Numbered from the stretch's first letter, positions 53,650 to 63,161 are shown. The stretch: 64,000 nt of DNA from DATEMU01 sp964414585 (GCA_964414585.1 CAYPXR010000094.1:30551-94550), one strand, 5' to 3'. Program-made: numbers and translations. Notes: generated from the sequence alone by a model not told the origin.

Positions 53650-54134
53650 GAAGCACCATCCCTAGTTGCGGGCCGCCGCTCTGCGGCTTGCCGGATGGTG
53701 CCGAAAACAAGCCGCAGAGTGACGCTTGGCGGATAGCTAGTCCGCCGTCCCGTGTCGAATATCTTATCAAGGGCACTGAGTTGGAGCACCAGCCGGCTGC
53801 AGCAAGAACAGCGGGCAATCCTGATAGGACGAATACTGAGATTGTGAAATGCCGCAACTACGTCCTTCTCCGGGTCGAGCCGGGCGAGGCGCTGGCCGTA
53901 GTTGCAAAACCAGCGCCGCCGCCCGGACCGAATTAGGCCCCCGTCGGGGCTGCCCGGTTGCCCGCATTCTAGGCCTCTGCGGACGTTGCGAAAGGAGTTT
54001 ACGACCTACGTAGGCTTCCGATAGAATTGCGCTTTAGCCGGCGGGACGCCGCTCGGGCCAATCACAATCGTTGCGATTCCGTGCCCATCCGTTCACCCCG
54101 TCGTGTCGATCGCCTAGAAAAGGGCTTCGTTGGC
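53650..54134. other. 485-bp non-coding interval with three hairpins and a divergent promoter candidate
   Basis: No convincing gene is seen. Hairpin 1 pairs CTCTGCGGCTTG (53679-53690) with CAAGCCGCAGAG (53708-53719), 12 bp perfect. Hairpin 2 centres on GGCGCTGG (53888-53895) and CCAGCGCC (53910-53917) and extends further with one mismatch. Hairpin 3 is GCCCC-CGTC-GGGGC (53937-53950). A promoter-like TAGAAT (54022-54027) with the palindrome CCTACGTAGG (54005-54014) lies upstream of hsdM. Confidence 0.6.
53999..54027 (+). promoter_or_regulatory. Candidate hsdM promoter with a palindromic operator
   Basis: TAGAAT (54022-54027) is a good -10 element; the -35 (TTACGA, 53999-54004) is weak. The 10-bp palindrome CCTACGTAGG (54005-54014) sits in the spacer, where a repressor or restriction-controller protein could bind. 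hsdM starts about 100 bp downstream. Confidence 0.35.
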
Positions 54135-55784
54135 ATGGCAAAGACCGCCCAAGGTAAAGGCAAGCGTTCGACCGCTTCAGACGCGACCAACACTAGCAAC
54201 GGCTCCGCGCCCGCCAACGGCAATGGCATCATGGCCTTGGTCAAGGAGCTTTGGCAAGCTGCCGTCACGCTCCGTGGCTCCATCGAACCGGCCGACTACA
54301 AACGCTACGTTCTGCCGATCATCTTCCTTCGCTTCCTCTCACTGCGCTACGAGCGCCGTCGGGCGGAGCTGGAGAAGCTCATCGCCGACCCCAAGAGCGA
54401 CTACCACAAAGACAAAAAGGCCTTGAACGACCCCGACGAGTACCGCCGCGCCGGGGCCTTCATCGTCCCCGAGGACGCCCGCTGGGACAGCATCCGCAAG
54501 GTCGCCCAGGCCGACGACATCAAGGTTCGCCTCGACAATATCCTGGAGCTATTGGAGCGGAAGTACCCGCAACAACTTCGCGGTCTGCTCCCGCGCATTT
54601 ACGCCGGCTCCAACCTCGCCCGCGAGGGCGTGACCGGCCTCATCAACCTCTTCTCCAAGGACGTTTTCACCTACGACCACGGCGGAGAGGATCTCATTGG
54701 CCGCGTCTATCAATACTTCATCGGGGAATTTGCCTCCTCCGAGGGCAAGCGCGGCGGTGAATACTTCACCCCGGCCAGCATCGTCCGCCTGCTGGTGGCC
54801 ATGCTGGAACCCGAGCGGGGCATCGTCTTCGACCCTTGTTGCGGGTCGGGCGGCATGTTCGTCCAGTCCGACCTCTTCACCAAGCACAACCGCCAGCTTT
54901 CTTTCTACGGTCAGGAGAGTAAGGACTTCACCTACCGACTCTGCCGGATGAACCTCTTTATCCACGGCGTCGACGGCCACATCGCCCTGGGCAACTCCTA
55001 CCTCGACGACAAACACGCGACGGTCAAGGCCGACTACATCCTCGCCAATCCCCCCTTCAACGATGGCGCCAAAGGCGAGAACGGCTGGGGCGCGGACAAG
55101 GTTCCCGACAAGGACCCGCGCCTGACTCTTGGCAGCGCCAAGATGCCGCTGTCGGCTCGCAACGCGAACACGATGTGGATGATGCACTTCCTTTACCACT
55201 TGAAGGAGGGCGGCACGGCTGGTTTCGTCATGGCCACGGGCGAATTATCCAACAGCGAGACGGCGAGGCTGGAGGTGCGCAAGGCCCTGGTCGAGGGCGA
55301 CTATGTCGATTGCATCGTGCAAATGACCGGCCAACTCTTCGCCAACACACAGATTCCGTGCGCCCTATGGTTCCTGTCCAAGAGCCGGGCAGGCGCTGGA
55401 GGCTTCCGCAAACGCAAGGGGGAGATCCTTTTCATCGACGGCCGCAAGCTGGGCGTCTTGATTCCCGGTTCGCGGAAGCAGAAGCAGCTTTCTGACGAAG
55501 AGATTGAAAAGATTGCGGCTGTCTATCAGCAATTCCGGCGAAAGGGCAAGCCTTCCGAGGTTCCCGGTTTCCGCAAGGTCGTAATGCTGAATGAGGTGCG
55601 CGAACACAACTATGCACTCACGCCAGGACGCTACGTGGGGGCCGAGGATGGGCCGGATGATGATGAGCCCTTCGAGGAAAAGTTTCCGCGCCTCGTGAAA
55701 AATCTTGAGGAACAGTTCGAGACATCGGCAACACTCGAACAGGCAATTCGCCAAGGGCTGGCAGAGGTCTCCAATGTTGAGTGA
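54135..55784 (+). CDS. hsdM: Type I restriction-modification methyltransferase subunit HsdM
   Basis: This is a 549-residue N6-adenine methyltransferase subunit. ATG 54135 is chosen because it precedes the Lys-rich tail and helical N-terminal HsdM domain (LWQAAVTLRGSIEPADYKRYVLP). The SAM motif is DPCCGSGG (233-240) and the catalytic motif is NPPF (305-308). The C-terminus is normal (AIRQGLAEVSNVE). It overlaps the hsdS start by 11 bp. With HsdS it methylates one strand each of a bipartite target; with HsdR it forms the restriction complex. Confidence 0.95.
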   Translation: MAKTAQGKGKRSTASDATNTSNGSAPANGNGIMALVKELWQAAVTLRGSIEPADYKRYVLPIIFLRFLSLRYERRRAELEKLIADPKSDYHKDKKALNDPDEYRRAGAFIVPEDARWDSIRKVAQADDIKVRLDNILELLERKYPQQLRGLLPRIYAGSNLAREGVTGLINLFSKDVFTYDHGGEDLIGRVYQYFIGEFASSEGKRGGEYFTPASIVRLLVAMLEPERGIVFDPCCGSGGMFVQSDLFTKHNRQLSFYGQESKDFTYRLCRMNLFIHGVDGHIALGNSYLDDKHATVKADYILANPPFNDGAKGENGWGADKVPDKDPRLTLGSAKMPLSARNANTMWMMHFLYHLKEGGTAGFVMATGELSNSETARLEVRKALVEGDYVDCIVQMTGQLFANTQIPCALWFLSKSRAGAGGFRKRKGEILFIDGRKLGVLIPGSRKQKQLSDEEIEKIAAVYQQFRRKGKPSEVPGFRKVVMLNEVREHNYALTPGRYVGAEDGPDDDEPFEEKFPRLVKNLEEQFETSATLEQAIRQGLAEVSNVE

Positions 55785-57069
55785 CAGATGGCGGCTAACG
55801 CAAATCGGAAGCTGTGGCGAGCTACGCAACGGTGTTAACTTCAACCAGGGACAGGAGGGCATCGGGCTACCAGTTCTGAAGGTGAAAGATTTCAAGGACA
55901 GGTTCTTCGCCCGATTGGAAGGCCTCGATGAACTCGATTCTCAGAAAATCGCTGTTCCGCTAGACCAACTCTTGGCCGACGGCGACACTGTAATCATTCG
56001 GTCCAACGGCAACGGTCAACTCGTGGGTCGCTGCCTGTTTGTAACGAACACCCAGCGTCCTGTGACCTTTTCCGGTTTCTGCATTCGATTTCGACCGGAT
56101 CGAACGCGGATTGACCCGCGTTTTGCATCATATCTGCTCCGATCTTCAATCTGCCGGGATCGTTTTGTCGCCTATGGGTCAGGAACCGGTATTCAAAACT
56201 TGAATCAAGCGACCATAAGCCATGCGGAGATTGAGCTTCCGCCTGCGGTGCAACAACAAGCGATTGCCCGAATTCTGGGCGCATTGGACGACAAGATCGA
56301 GTTGAACCGGCAGATGAATGCGACGCTGGAGGCGATGGCGCGGGCGTTGTTCAAGTCGTGGTTCGTGGACTTCGACCCCGTCGCCGCCAAGGCCGCCGGC
56401 CGCAAGCCCTTCGGCATGACGCCCGCCGCCGCCGCCCTCTTCCCCGACCGCTTCGTCGATTCCGATCTCGGCCCGATCCCGAAAGGTTGGCAGGTTTCGC
56501 GGGTGCCGGATGCGTTCGAGGTTAATCCTAATCGGAAACTGGAGCGGGGTTGCCCAGCGCCCTATCTCGACATGCAGAACATGCCGACCGATGCGTCAGT
56601 GCCCGCTGCGTGGATCGAGCGCTCCTGTGGTTCGGGAATGCGCTTCATGAACGGCGACACGCTGTTAGCCCGGATCACACCCTGCCTTGAGAACGGGAAG
56701 ACGGCCCACGTGAACTTCCTCGAACCCGGACAAATCGGCTGGGGCTCGACGGAATACATTGTCCTCAGAAGCAAGCCGCCATTGCCATTAGAGTATTCCT
56801 ATTTCCTTGCCCGTGACGACGACTTCCGGGCCTTCGCAATCGCCAATATGACAGGATCGTCCGGTCGCCAGCGCGTACCCGCGTCCTGTCTAGTGCAATA
56901 CTTGCTTGTTGTACCGGATAAACCCATCGCCACTGCGTTCGCCCGGGTTGTATCGCCGGTTATGAATCGAGTCCGGCAAAACGCGGATGAATCGCGCACG
57001 TTGGCGGCACTCCGCGACGCGCTGTTGCCAAAACTCCTGTCGGGCGAGATTCGGCTCGGGCGGGCATAG
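55774..57069 (+). CDS. hsdS: Type I restriction specificity subunit HsdS
   Basis: This 431-residue specificity subunit has two target recognition domains. ATG 55774 overlaps hsdM by 11 bp. TRD1 covers about residues 1-150. It is followed by the conserved helix (QQQAIARILGALDDKIELNRQ and LEAMARALFKSWFVDFDPV). TRD2 starts at about 235 (KGWQVSRVPDAFEVNPNRKL), and the second conserved helix closes the protein (DESRTLAALRDALLPKLLSGEI). The two different TRDs imply an asymmetric bipartite target, which cannot be deduced here. Confidence 0.93.
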   Translation: MLSDRWRLTQIGSCGELRNGVNFNQGQEGIGLPVLKVKDFKDRFFARLEGLDELDSQKIAVPLDQLLADGDTVIIRSNGNGQLVGRCLFVTNTQRPVTFSGFCIRFRPDRTRIDPRFASYLLRSSICRDRFVAYGSGTGIQNLNQATISHAEIELPPAVQQQAIARILGALDDKIELNRQMNATLEAMARALFKSWFVDFDPVAAKAAGRKPFGMTPAAAALFPDRFVDSDLGPIPKGWQVSRVPDAFEVNPNRKLERGCPAPYLDMQNMPTDASVPAAWIERSCGSGMRFMNGDTLLARITPCLENGKTAHVNFLEPGQIGWGSTEYIVLRSKPPLPLEYSYFLARDDDFRAFAIANMTGSSGRQRVPASCLVQYLLVVPDKPIATAFARVVSPVMNRVRQNADESRTLAALRDALLPKLLSGEIRLGRA

Positions 57070-57089
57070 AAGTTGTTCGAGGAGGCGGT

Positions 57090-58265
57090 ATGATTCAGCG
57101 ACCGCTCGATCAGATAGGTCTGGAAGACATCAAATCCCTCGTCGAAAACATGGTTCGTGAGGCGCGGACGATTGAATACAAGCTCTCCCTGCCCGGCGGA
57201 ACCGACGAGGACAAACGTGAGTTTCTGGCGGATGTGTCGTCATTTGCCAACGCTTCCGGTGGCGACATCGTTTTTGGAGTTGAGGCCAAGGACGGTATTC
57301 CCGTCGCAACACCTGGGCTTGTTGGCTTCGTAGAAGACAAAGAGCGATTGCGATTGGAGAGTATCGTTCGCGATGGGCTCGATCCTCGCGTCCCCGGCGT
57401 TCAACTAAAGGCTGTACTGGGGGCTTCGACTAGGCCGGTCCTCGTACTCCGCATCCCCAAGAGTTGGTCGTCGCCACACATGGTCACATTCAAAAATCTG
57501 TCCCGCTTTTACACTCGCAGCAGTGCGGGCAAATTTCAATTGGATGTGACCGAAATTCGCTCAGCCTTCGCACTATCCGAACAACTCCCTGAGCGCATCC
57601 GGCGTTGGCGCGACGACCGGATTGCGAAGATCATCGCGGATGAAACCCCTTTGCCGGTGGAGCCCGAGCCCAAACTCGTTCTGCACTTAATTCCTATCGC
57701 CTCACTATCGAACGAAGGATGGCTTGCCGCGCAGGCGCTTCAGAGTCATCATACAAAATTACATCCGATTGGTGTCGGCGGATGGGATAATCGCATCAAT
57801 ATCGACGGGCTGGTGACTTTCTCGGCGATCCGAGAGGACGCCCCCAAGAGATCATATTGCCAAGTCTTCCGGTCCGGTCGTGTAGAGGCCGTAACAGCGC
57901 GGATTGTCACGATCCACGACGACAAACCTATTATCGCGAGCATCTGGTACGAACGAGAGATCATCATTGCAACGAGAGATTATCTGGCAAGTATGGCGTC
58001 TCTGGGTGTTCAAGCTCCGATCGTAGCTACGGCAACAATTATTGGAGCGAAAGGGGCGTACATGGCTACAGACTTCCGCTTTGGAGGATTTGATAACTAT
58101 CCAATTGATCGCAACTTGATCCTGCTGCCCGACGTCATTCTTGAAGAGTATACGGCCGATGTGCCGCGCGCCCTCCGGCCCATCTTCGACGCCGTCTGGA
58201 ACGCTGCGGGCTTTCCCCGTAGTCTTAACTACGATGAAAACGGAGAATGGAATCCGCGAAGTTGA
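57090..58265 (+). CDS. AlbA_2/Schlafen-type ATP-binding domain protein
   Basis: This 391-residue protein starts 20 bp after hsdS. The N-terminal 150 residues match the AlbA_2 (Schlafen AlbA_2, formerly AAA_4) domain: EYK (29-31) after an amphipathic helix, then FLADVSSFANASGGDIVFGV (45-64). The rest is a beta-rich domain of unknown type (about 190-391). AlbA_2 proteins are nucleic-acid-associated and are frequent in defence islands. Placement between hsdS and hsdR suggests an accessory role in the restriction complex or a second defence layer. No P-loop or nuclease motif is evident. Confidence 0.8.
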   Translation: MIQRPLDQIGLEDIKSLVENMVREARTIEYKLSLPGGTDEDKREFLADVSSFANASGGDIVFGVEAKDGIPVATPGLVGFVEDKERLRLESIVRDGLDPRVPGVQLKAVLGASTRPVLVLRIPKSWSSPHMVTFKNLSRFYTRSSAGKFQLDVTEIRSAFALSEQLPERIRRWRDDRIAKIIADETPLPVEPEPKLVLHLIPIASLSNEGWLAAQALQSHHTKLHPIGVGGWDNRINIDGLVTFSAIREDAPKRSYCQVFRSGRVEAVTARIVTIHDDKPIIASIWYEREIIIATRDYLASMASLGVQAPIVATATIIGAKGAYMATDFRFGGFDNYPIDRNLILLPDVILEEYTADVPRALRPIFDAVWNAAGFPRSLNYDENGEWNPRS

Positions 58266-58326
58266 CGGTACAAGTTGTTCGTAACACAAATCGCGATGGG
58301 ATCGAACCTCATCGAAGGGCTGACTT

Positions 58327-59205
58327 TTGAGCTGGCTCCTCTTCATGGACGAAAGCGGGCACGACCACCGGCAGATGCCATATGAGGTGCGCGGCGGAGT
58401 TGCTATCCATGCGCGTGAGTTGTGGCCGTTTGTCCAGGATTTCGAGCGATTGGAGTTGAGCGCATTCGGGGCGCAGCTTACGCAGTATAAAACGGAGGTC
58501 AAAGGATCAAAGCTGCTCAATCCCGAGCGTCTTGAATGGGCGGCGCAGGCTGAGGCCATGCCCGACGAGGAGCGACGCAAGCACTGTCGCGGATTCTTCA
58601 CAAAAGGATTGGAGCACAAGAAGCCAACAAGAGACGAGTTCACGGCCTATGGGCAGGCTTGCCTCGAAATGGCTCGCGGGCTTTTTCAACTTCTGCGCGA
58701 CCGCCAGGCTGTCCTCTTCGCCGCCGCAATACCAGCAAGCGTTTGCAAGCCAAAAACCTTTGCAGCCGAAGAGTTTCTGCGAAAGGACCACGTGTTTCTT
58801 TTGGAGAGGTTTTTCTACTTTCTTGAGCAACGCAAGGACCACGGGCTCTTGGTCATGGATGAAGCTGAAAAGACTGCCGATCGGAGATTTGTTCGGCGTT
58901 TGCAGGCGTATTTCACGAAGACAGGCACGGGGCGGTACCGCTCGCAGTGGATCGTGCCGACGCCGTTTTTCGTCTCGTCGGACATGACGTTTCCGGTACA
59001 AGCGGCGGACCTTTGCATCTACTGCGTCAATTGGGGATTCCGGCTGGTTCGGATCGGCATGCGCGCGCCAGCCCGTCCTGAAATCGCGGGCGAGTTTGGG
59101 CCTTGGCTTCGACAGCTTGAATATCAAGGCGAAGGATACAAGGATGGCGAAGTCTTCAAAACGTTCGGAGTGGTGTATGTGCCAGACCCGTACACCGCCA
59201 GATGA
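58327..59205 (+). CDS. DUF3800 protein
   Basis: This 292-residue protein is of the DUF3800 family. The N-terminal LLFMDESGHDH (residues 4-14) and the C-terminal PVQAADLCIYCVNW are the family's acidic motifs and imply an RNase H-like nuclease fold. DEAEKTADRRF in the middle may supply a further acidic residue. TTG 58327 is the start, since ATG 58345 would cut off the first strand. DUF3800 genes are common in mobile and defence contexts. It lies between the AlbA_2 gene and hsdR and is followed by a structured gap. Confidence 0.82.
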   Translation: MSWLLFMDESGHDHRQMPYEVRGGVAIHARELWPFVQDFERLELSAFGAQLTQYKTEVKGSKLLNPERLEWAAQAEAMPDEERRKHCRGFFTKGLEHKKPTRDEFTAYGQACLEMARGLFQLLRDRQAVLFAAAIPASVCKPKTFAAEEFLRKDHVFLLERFFYFLEQRKDHGLLVMDEAEKTADRRFVRRLQAYFTKTGTGRYRSQWIVPTPFFVSSDMTFPVQAADLCIYCVNWGFRLVRIGMRAPARPEIAGEFGPWLRQLEYQGEGYKDGEVFKTFGVVYVPDPYTAR

Positions 59206-59497
59206 GCGCAAAAAAAGAGGAGACAACGCTTTTGGGGCCACCCGAGAGCAGCCCCTCAGCCGAGTCTCCATTAGTATTATCGTTTGAAACCCCTTGGGGT
59301 TCAAGGAATGTACCAAGAAATCTTCGAGGATTGTTGTAAGTCCTTACAAGCCCTATACGTGAGAGGCTCCCGGAAACGGCGTTTTTTCCGGGGTTCGCGT
59401 GCCCCGTTTAGGACGGTCATTATCGGAGGCCTCGTAGTTACTGTAGTCCGAGAGCCAAAAGCGATTGAACAGCTACGCCAAAGAAGCTGGACAGAAA
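59206..59497 (+). other. 292-bp structured gap before hsdR
   Basis: No gene is seen. There are three paired structures: a nested one with GGAGAC/GTCTCC (59219-59224 and 59264-59269) around GGGGC/GCCCC (59234-59238 and 59251-59255); the palindrome AACCCCTTGGGGTT (59288-59301) within a longer imperfect stem; and CCCGGAAA/TTTCCGGG (59369-59376 and 59385-59392). They may be a terminator for the upstream genes plus leader or regulatory RNA for hsdR. Confidence 0.55.
59369..59392 (+). terminator. GC stem in hsdR leader
   Basis: CCCGGAAA and TTTCCGGG pair around an 8-nt loop. A run of T on the 3' side of the loop gives it a terminator look, but transcription continues if hsdR shares the operon. Confidence 0.4.
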
Positions 59498-62400
59498 ATG
59501 CCCCTTCGCCGTGGTACCGAGACTGACTTTGAATTAACGACCATCGAACGGATGGAGCAACTCCAATACCGTCACGAGATCGGCCTGGAGATTGATCGCC
59601 CGCACGATGAGGTCGTCCTGAAGGGCGTACTTCGCGCCAATCTCGCCCTCCGATATCCCGACCTTCCCCCCGCCGCGCTCGATGAAGCGGTCGCGCGGAT
59701 CAGCCGACCGGAAGGCGTCGATACCATCCGTCGCAACATGCACTTTCATCATACGATGCTGACGCGAGGCTTCGACATGCCCGTCGAATTCCCCGATGGG
59801 CGTCGAGAAGTGCGACATCTCTACCCGGTCGATTGGACCGACCCGGAGGCCAACGACTTCCGCGTCGTGAATCAGCTTCCCATCCACGGGCAGAACGACC
59901 GCCGACCGGACATCATCATTTACGTGAACGGCCTGCCCCTGATCGCCTTCGAGTTGAAGAACCCCTACGCGGAAGAGCCCACCGTCGAGGATGCCTTCAA
60001 TCAGATTCAGCATTATCGCAACGAGATTCCCCAACTCTTCGACTTCAACGCCATCACCGTAATCTCGGACGGCATCACGACGCTGCACGGCATGTGGACA
60101 TCGACAGCGGAGTGGTACGCGCCGTGGAAGTCCATCGACGGGGTTGTGAATGAGCCCAACACCACGGGCACCATGAAGACCCTAATCGAGGGGCTCTTCC
60201 CCAAGGACCGCCTCCTTCAATACATTCGTGACTTCATCGTCTTCGAGGTCGCCAACGACCAGATCGTCAAGAAGGGGGCAAAATACCATCAGTTCTTCGC
60301 CGCACGGATCGCGGTGGAGAAGACCCTCCAGAGCTTCCGGGCCGGCGCGGACAAACGGATCGGCGTCATCTGGCACACCACCGGTTCGGGCAAGTCCCTG
60401 TCGATGGCTTTTCTCGTGGGCATCTTGCGGCGAATGCCGGAGTTGGAAAACCCGACCTTTGTCATCGAGGTGGATCGCAACGACCTGGACGACCAGTTAC
60501 ACGACCAATTCGTCGCCGCACGGGCGCTAGTCGGCGACGTTAAGCACGCCGAAAGCGTGGACGATTTGCGTAGCCTGCTGAAGTCCGAAGGCGGCGAGAT
60601 CATTTTCACGACCATCGAGAAGTTCCGCCTCCAGGCGGATGCCGGTGAAATCGAGCACCCTGTCCTCTCCACTCGATCCAACATCATCGTCATCGCCGAC
60701 GAGGCACATCGCTCGCAGTACGGGTTCAAAGCGGGGTATGCGCGGTATCTCGCCGAGGCGTTGCCCAACGCCAAACGGCTCGGGTTCACAGGAACGCCGG
60801 TCAGATTCAGCGGGGCGGACACCGTGGAAATCTTCGGCGACCTCATCCACACCTACGACATCGAGCAATCGCAGCAAGACAAGGCAACGGTCCCGATTTG
60901 GTACGACCCGCGCCAGATTAAGCTGTATCTGAGCAAAGCCGACGTTGACGGAGCCTTACAGGACATCATGCAGGGACGCACAGCGGAGGAAATTTCCGAA
61001 GCCGATCGACGTCGGAGTCGGTGGGCGGCCCTCGCATCAGCGGCTGGGGCAAAGGAACGCTTAGACGCGCTTGCCGTGGATCTGCTGGCCCACTTCATCG
61101 ACCGCACGGCGACGCTTGCGGGCAAGGGGATGATCGTCTGCATGACGCGGGCGAATTGTGTCCGCCTCTTTGATGCCCTGACGGCGTTGCCGGGATGCCC
61201 GGAAGTGAAGGTCGTAATGACCGGAAACCTCGGCAAGGACCCCCCCGAATGGAGTGGAGCCGGGCACTACACGACGAAAGTACAGCGGGACACGATCAAG
61301 AAACGGATGGTCGATCCCGACGACCCGCTCAGAATCGTCATCGTGTGCGACATGTGGTTGACCGGCACGGACATTCCTTGCTTGCATACCCTGTACGTCG
61401 ACAAGCCCATGCGCGGGCACAACATGATCCAGGCCATCTCGCGGGTGAACCGCGTTTTCCGCGACAAACCGCATGGGCTCATCGTGGACTACATCGGAAT
61501 CGGCGACGAGTTGCGAGAAGCGGCAAGCCGCTATACGCAAAATGGATGTATGTGTGATCCCGCGCCGAGCATCGCCGAAACCGCTCGGCCGATGTTCTTC
61601 GAGCGCTTGCAGACCGTTCGCGCGCTGCTGCCCACGGGTAGAGACTACGGCGGCTGGAGAAAGATGAGCCGGATCGAGACGGAAGACCTTTACGCCCTCG
61701 TGTACGGCCATCTGACCGTTGACGACCATTTGCAGGACGCATTCCTGGACGCCGAGCTTCAACTTTCGACGGTCTTCCTTCTCGTGAAACACTTGGACGA
61801 TTGCCGCAAGGTCGCGGACGAGATCATTTTCTACCAACAGGTCCGCAATCAGATTCGTAAAACGCTAACGAGGAGAGCGCCCAAGCAGGATTTGGAAAGG
61901 GCTGTCCGCGACCTCGTTGACGAGCACATCGAGTCCGAAGGCGTGGTCGATATTTTCAAAGCGGCCGGCCTGGAAAAGGCCGATGTTTCGATTCTCGACG
62001 ACAAGTTCCTACAGACGTTTAAGAACCGGCCACACGAGAATCTGCGCCTCAAGCTGTTGCATAAACTCCTCGCGGACGAAATCCACTATCGCCAGAAGAA
62101 AAACCTCGCCAAGGCGAGATCATTCCGTGAGATGTTGGAGTCCACGCTTCAGAAGTACCACGCTCGCCTCATCGACGCGGCTGCCGTCGTAAAGGCCATG
62201 CTCCAGATTCGGACGGAGATGGACGCCGATGAGAGGCGCGCGAGTGAATTGAATCTCGAAGGCGACGAACTGGCGTTCTACGATGCCGTCGCTGAGAACT
62301 ACGCGACGGTGTATGAGCAGGAACTTCTTCGGGACCTTGTTCACGATGTCGTGCAGTCGATTAAGGCGAACCTTAAGGTGGATTGGACAGAGCCCCATCG

Positions 62401-62545
62401 AGAGGATGTGAGGGCGGAAGTTCGAGCGGCGGTGAAGCGGGTACTTCGGCGCAGGAAAATACGTGAGCAGGACTTCGAGCCGTTCCTCAACCGGATCATT
62501 GAGCAGGCCGAGGCGCTCTATGCCGACTGGCCACAGGCGGCATAG
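59498..62545 (+). CDS. hsdR: Type I restriction endonuclease subunit HsdR
   Basis: This is a 1015-residue translocase and nuclease subunit. ATG 59498 is chosen over TTG 59465; either keeps the N-terminal nuclease domain. The PD-(D/E)xK nuclease is RRPDIIIY (Asp138) with FELKNP (Glu152, Lys154). The helicase has Walker A TTGSGKS (near 295-301), DEAH (401-404), the GFTGTP motif III and motif VI-like QAISRVNR. The C-terminal region is helical (KARSFREMLESTLQKYHARL). All catalytic residues look intact. It would cut unmodified DNA after ATP-driven translocation. Confidence 0.95.
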   Translation: MPLRRGTETDFELTTIERMEQLQYRHEIGLEIDRPHDEVVLKGVLRANLALRYPDLPPAALDEAVARISRPEGVDTIRRNMHFHHTMLTRGFDMPVEFPDGRREVRHLYPVDWTDPEANDFRVVNQLPIHGQNDRRPDIIIYVNGLPLIAFELKNPYAEEPTVEDAFNQIQHYRNEIPQLFDFNAITVISDGITTLHGMWTSTAEWYAPWKSIDGVVNEPNTTGTMKTLIEGLFPKDRLLQYIRDFIVFEVANDQIVKKGAKYHQFFAARIAVEKTLQSFRAGADKRIGVIWHTTGSGKSLSMAFLVGILRRMPELENPTFVIEVDRNDLDDQLHDQFVAARALVGDVKHAESVDDLRSLLKSEGGEIIFTTIEKFRLQADAGEIEHPVLSTRSNIIVIADEAHRSQYGFKAGYARYLAEALPNAKRLGFTGTPVRFSGADTVEIFGDLIHTYDIEQSQQDKATVPIWYDPRQIKLYLSKADVDGALQDIMQGRTAEEISEADRRRSRWAALASAAGAKERLDALAVDLLAHFIDRTATLAGKGMIVCMTRANCVRLFDALTALPGCPEVKVVMTGNLGKDPPEWSGAGHYTTKVQRDTIKKRMVDPDDPLRIVIVCDMWLTGTDIPCLHTLYVDKPMRGHNMIQAISRVNRVFRDKPHGLIVDYIGIGDELREAASRYTQNGCMCDPAPSIAETARPMFFERLQTVRALLPTGRDYGGWRKMSRIETEDLYALVYGHLTVDDHLQDAFLDAELQLSTVFLLVKHLDDCRKVADEIIFYQQVRNQIRKTLTRRAPKQDLERAVRDLVDEHIESEGVVDIFKAAGLEKADVSILDDKFLQTFKNRPHENLRLKLLHKLLADEIHYRQKKNLAKARSFREMLESTLQKYHARLIDAAAVVKAMLQIRTEMDADERRASELNLEGDELAFYDAVAENYATVYEQELLRDLVHDVVQSIKANLKVDWTEPHREDVRAEVRAAVKRVLRRRKIREQDFEPFLNRIIEQAEALYADWPQAA

Positions 62546-62550
62546 GGGGC

Positions 62551-62924
62551 TCATTTCCTTGGCTTCGGTTTGCAGACGCTTCGACGCGGCCGGCGAGATA
62601 GCTCATTCGCAAGCGCCCAAACTCGCTCCAAATCATCAACGCCTCCACAAATGCTCCGTTCGACGATTAGCAACCACAGGCCTTCCAAGCCGATCCGCTT
62701 GACCGCTGGCGGAACGCCGAGGATCGCGATCTCGTCCGCCAACTCCTCTCGCAATCGTCGTTCCCAAGAGATACATCCGTGCCGCTTAAGGCCCGGATGC
62801 CCAGCCATAAGTCGGCCGCGCGAATCTCGAAATCCACCCTGCCGTCGCGGGATAACTCTTCCCTGAGCCATGATGTGATCTCCTCCAAAGGACTTACAAG
62901 CATCGGCCAGCCATGGAAGTCCAC
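62551..62924 (-). pseudogene. Frameshifted gene of unknown function
   Basis: Two overlapping minus-strand frames each look protein-like over different parts. One starts near 62924 (DFHGWPMLVSPLEEI ... GRVDFEIRAADLWLGIRAL). The other ends at 62551 (ADEIAILGVPPAVKRIGLEG, LWLLIVERSICGGVDDLERV). Joined across a frame change between about 62740 and 62800 they would make one protein of about 120 residues. The gene is convergent with hsdR. No family is recognised. A sequencing error cannot be ruled out. Confidence 0.4.
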
Positions 62925-63089
62925 TTCAATCGATCGAGGATGGTCGGGTTTGATGCGGGTTCGCTCCTGAAAAACCCTAGATTTTCGTCCATAAGAACAC
63001 CATAAATCAAGCGATCGTTCGTCATTCGACCTATCCCATGCTTCCTGGTCGGCGCGGGCAAAGAGGAATGCAGGGGGCGAACACTGATC

Positions 63090-63111
63090 GCCCCTCGCAA
63101 CAGCGAGGGGC
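63090..63111 (-). terminator. Hairpin downstream of the XRE gene at 63162
   Basis: GCCCCTCGC (63090-63098) and GCGAGGGGC (63103-63111) are perfectly complementary around a 4-nt loop. On the minus strand it follows the XRE gene. The interval 62925-63161 otherwise holds nothing that I can support as a gene. Confidence 0.55.
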
Positions 63112-63161
63112 CGGGAGTATTCGACCTACCACTTTTTAGGCATTTTTCCTGACCAGACAGG

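Noticed and set aside
59284..59526. 80-residue frame in the hsdR leader
   Set aside because: Start lacks a ribosome site and the segment is occupied by hairpins; it also runs into the hsdR start out of frame.
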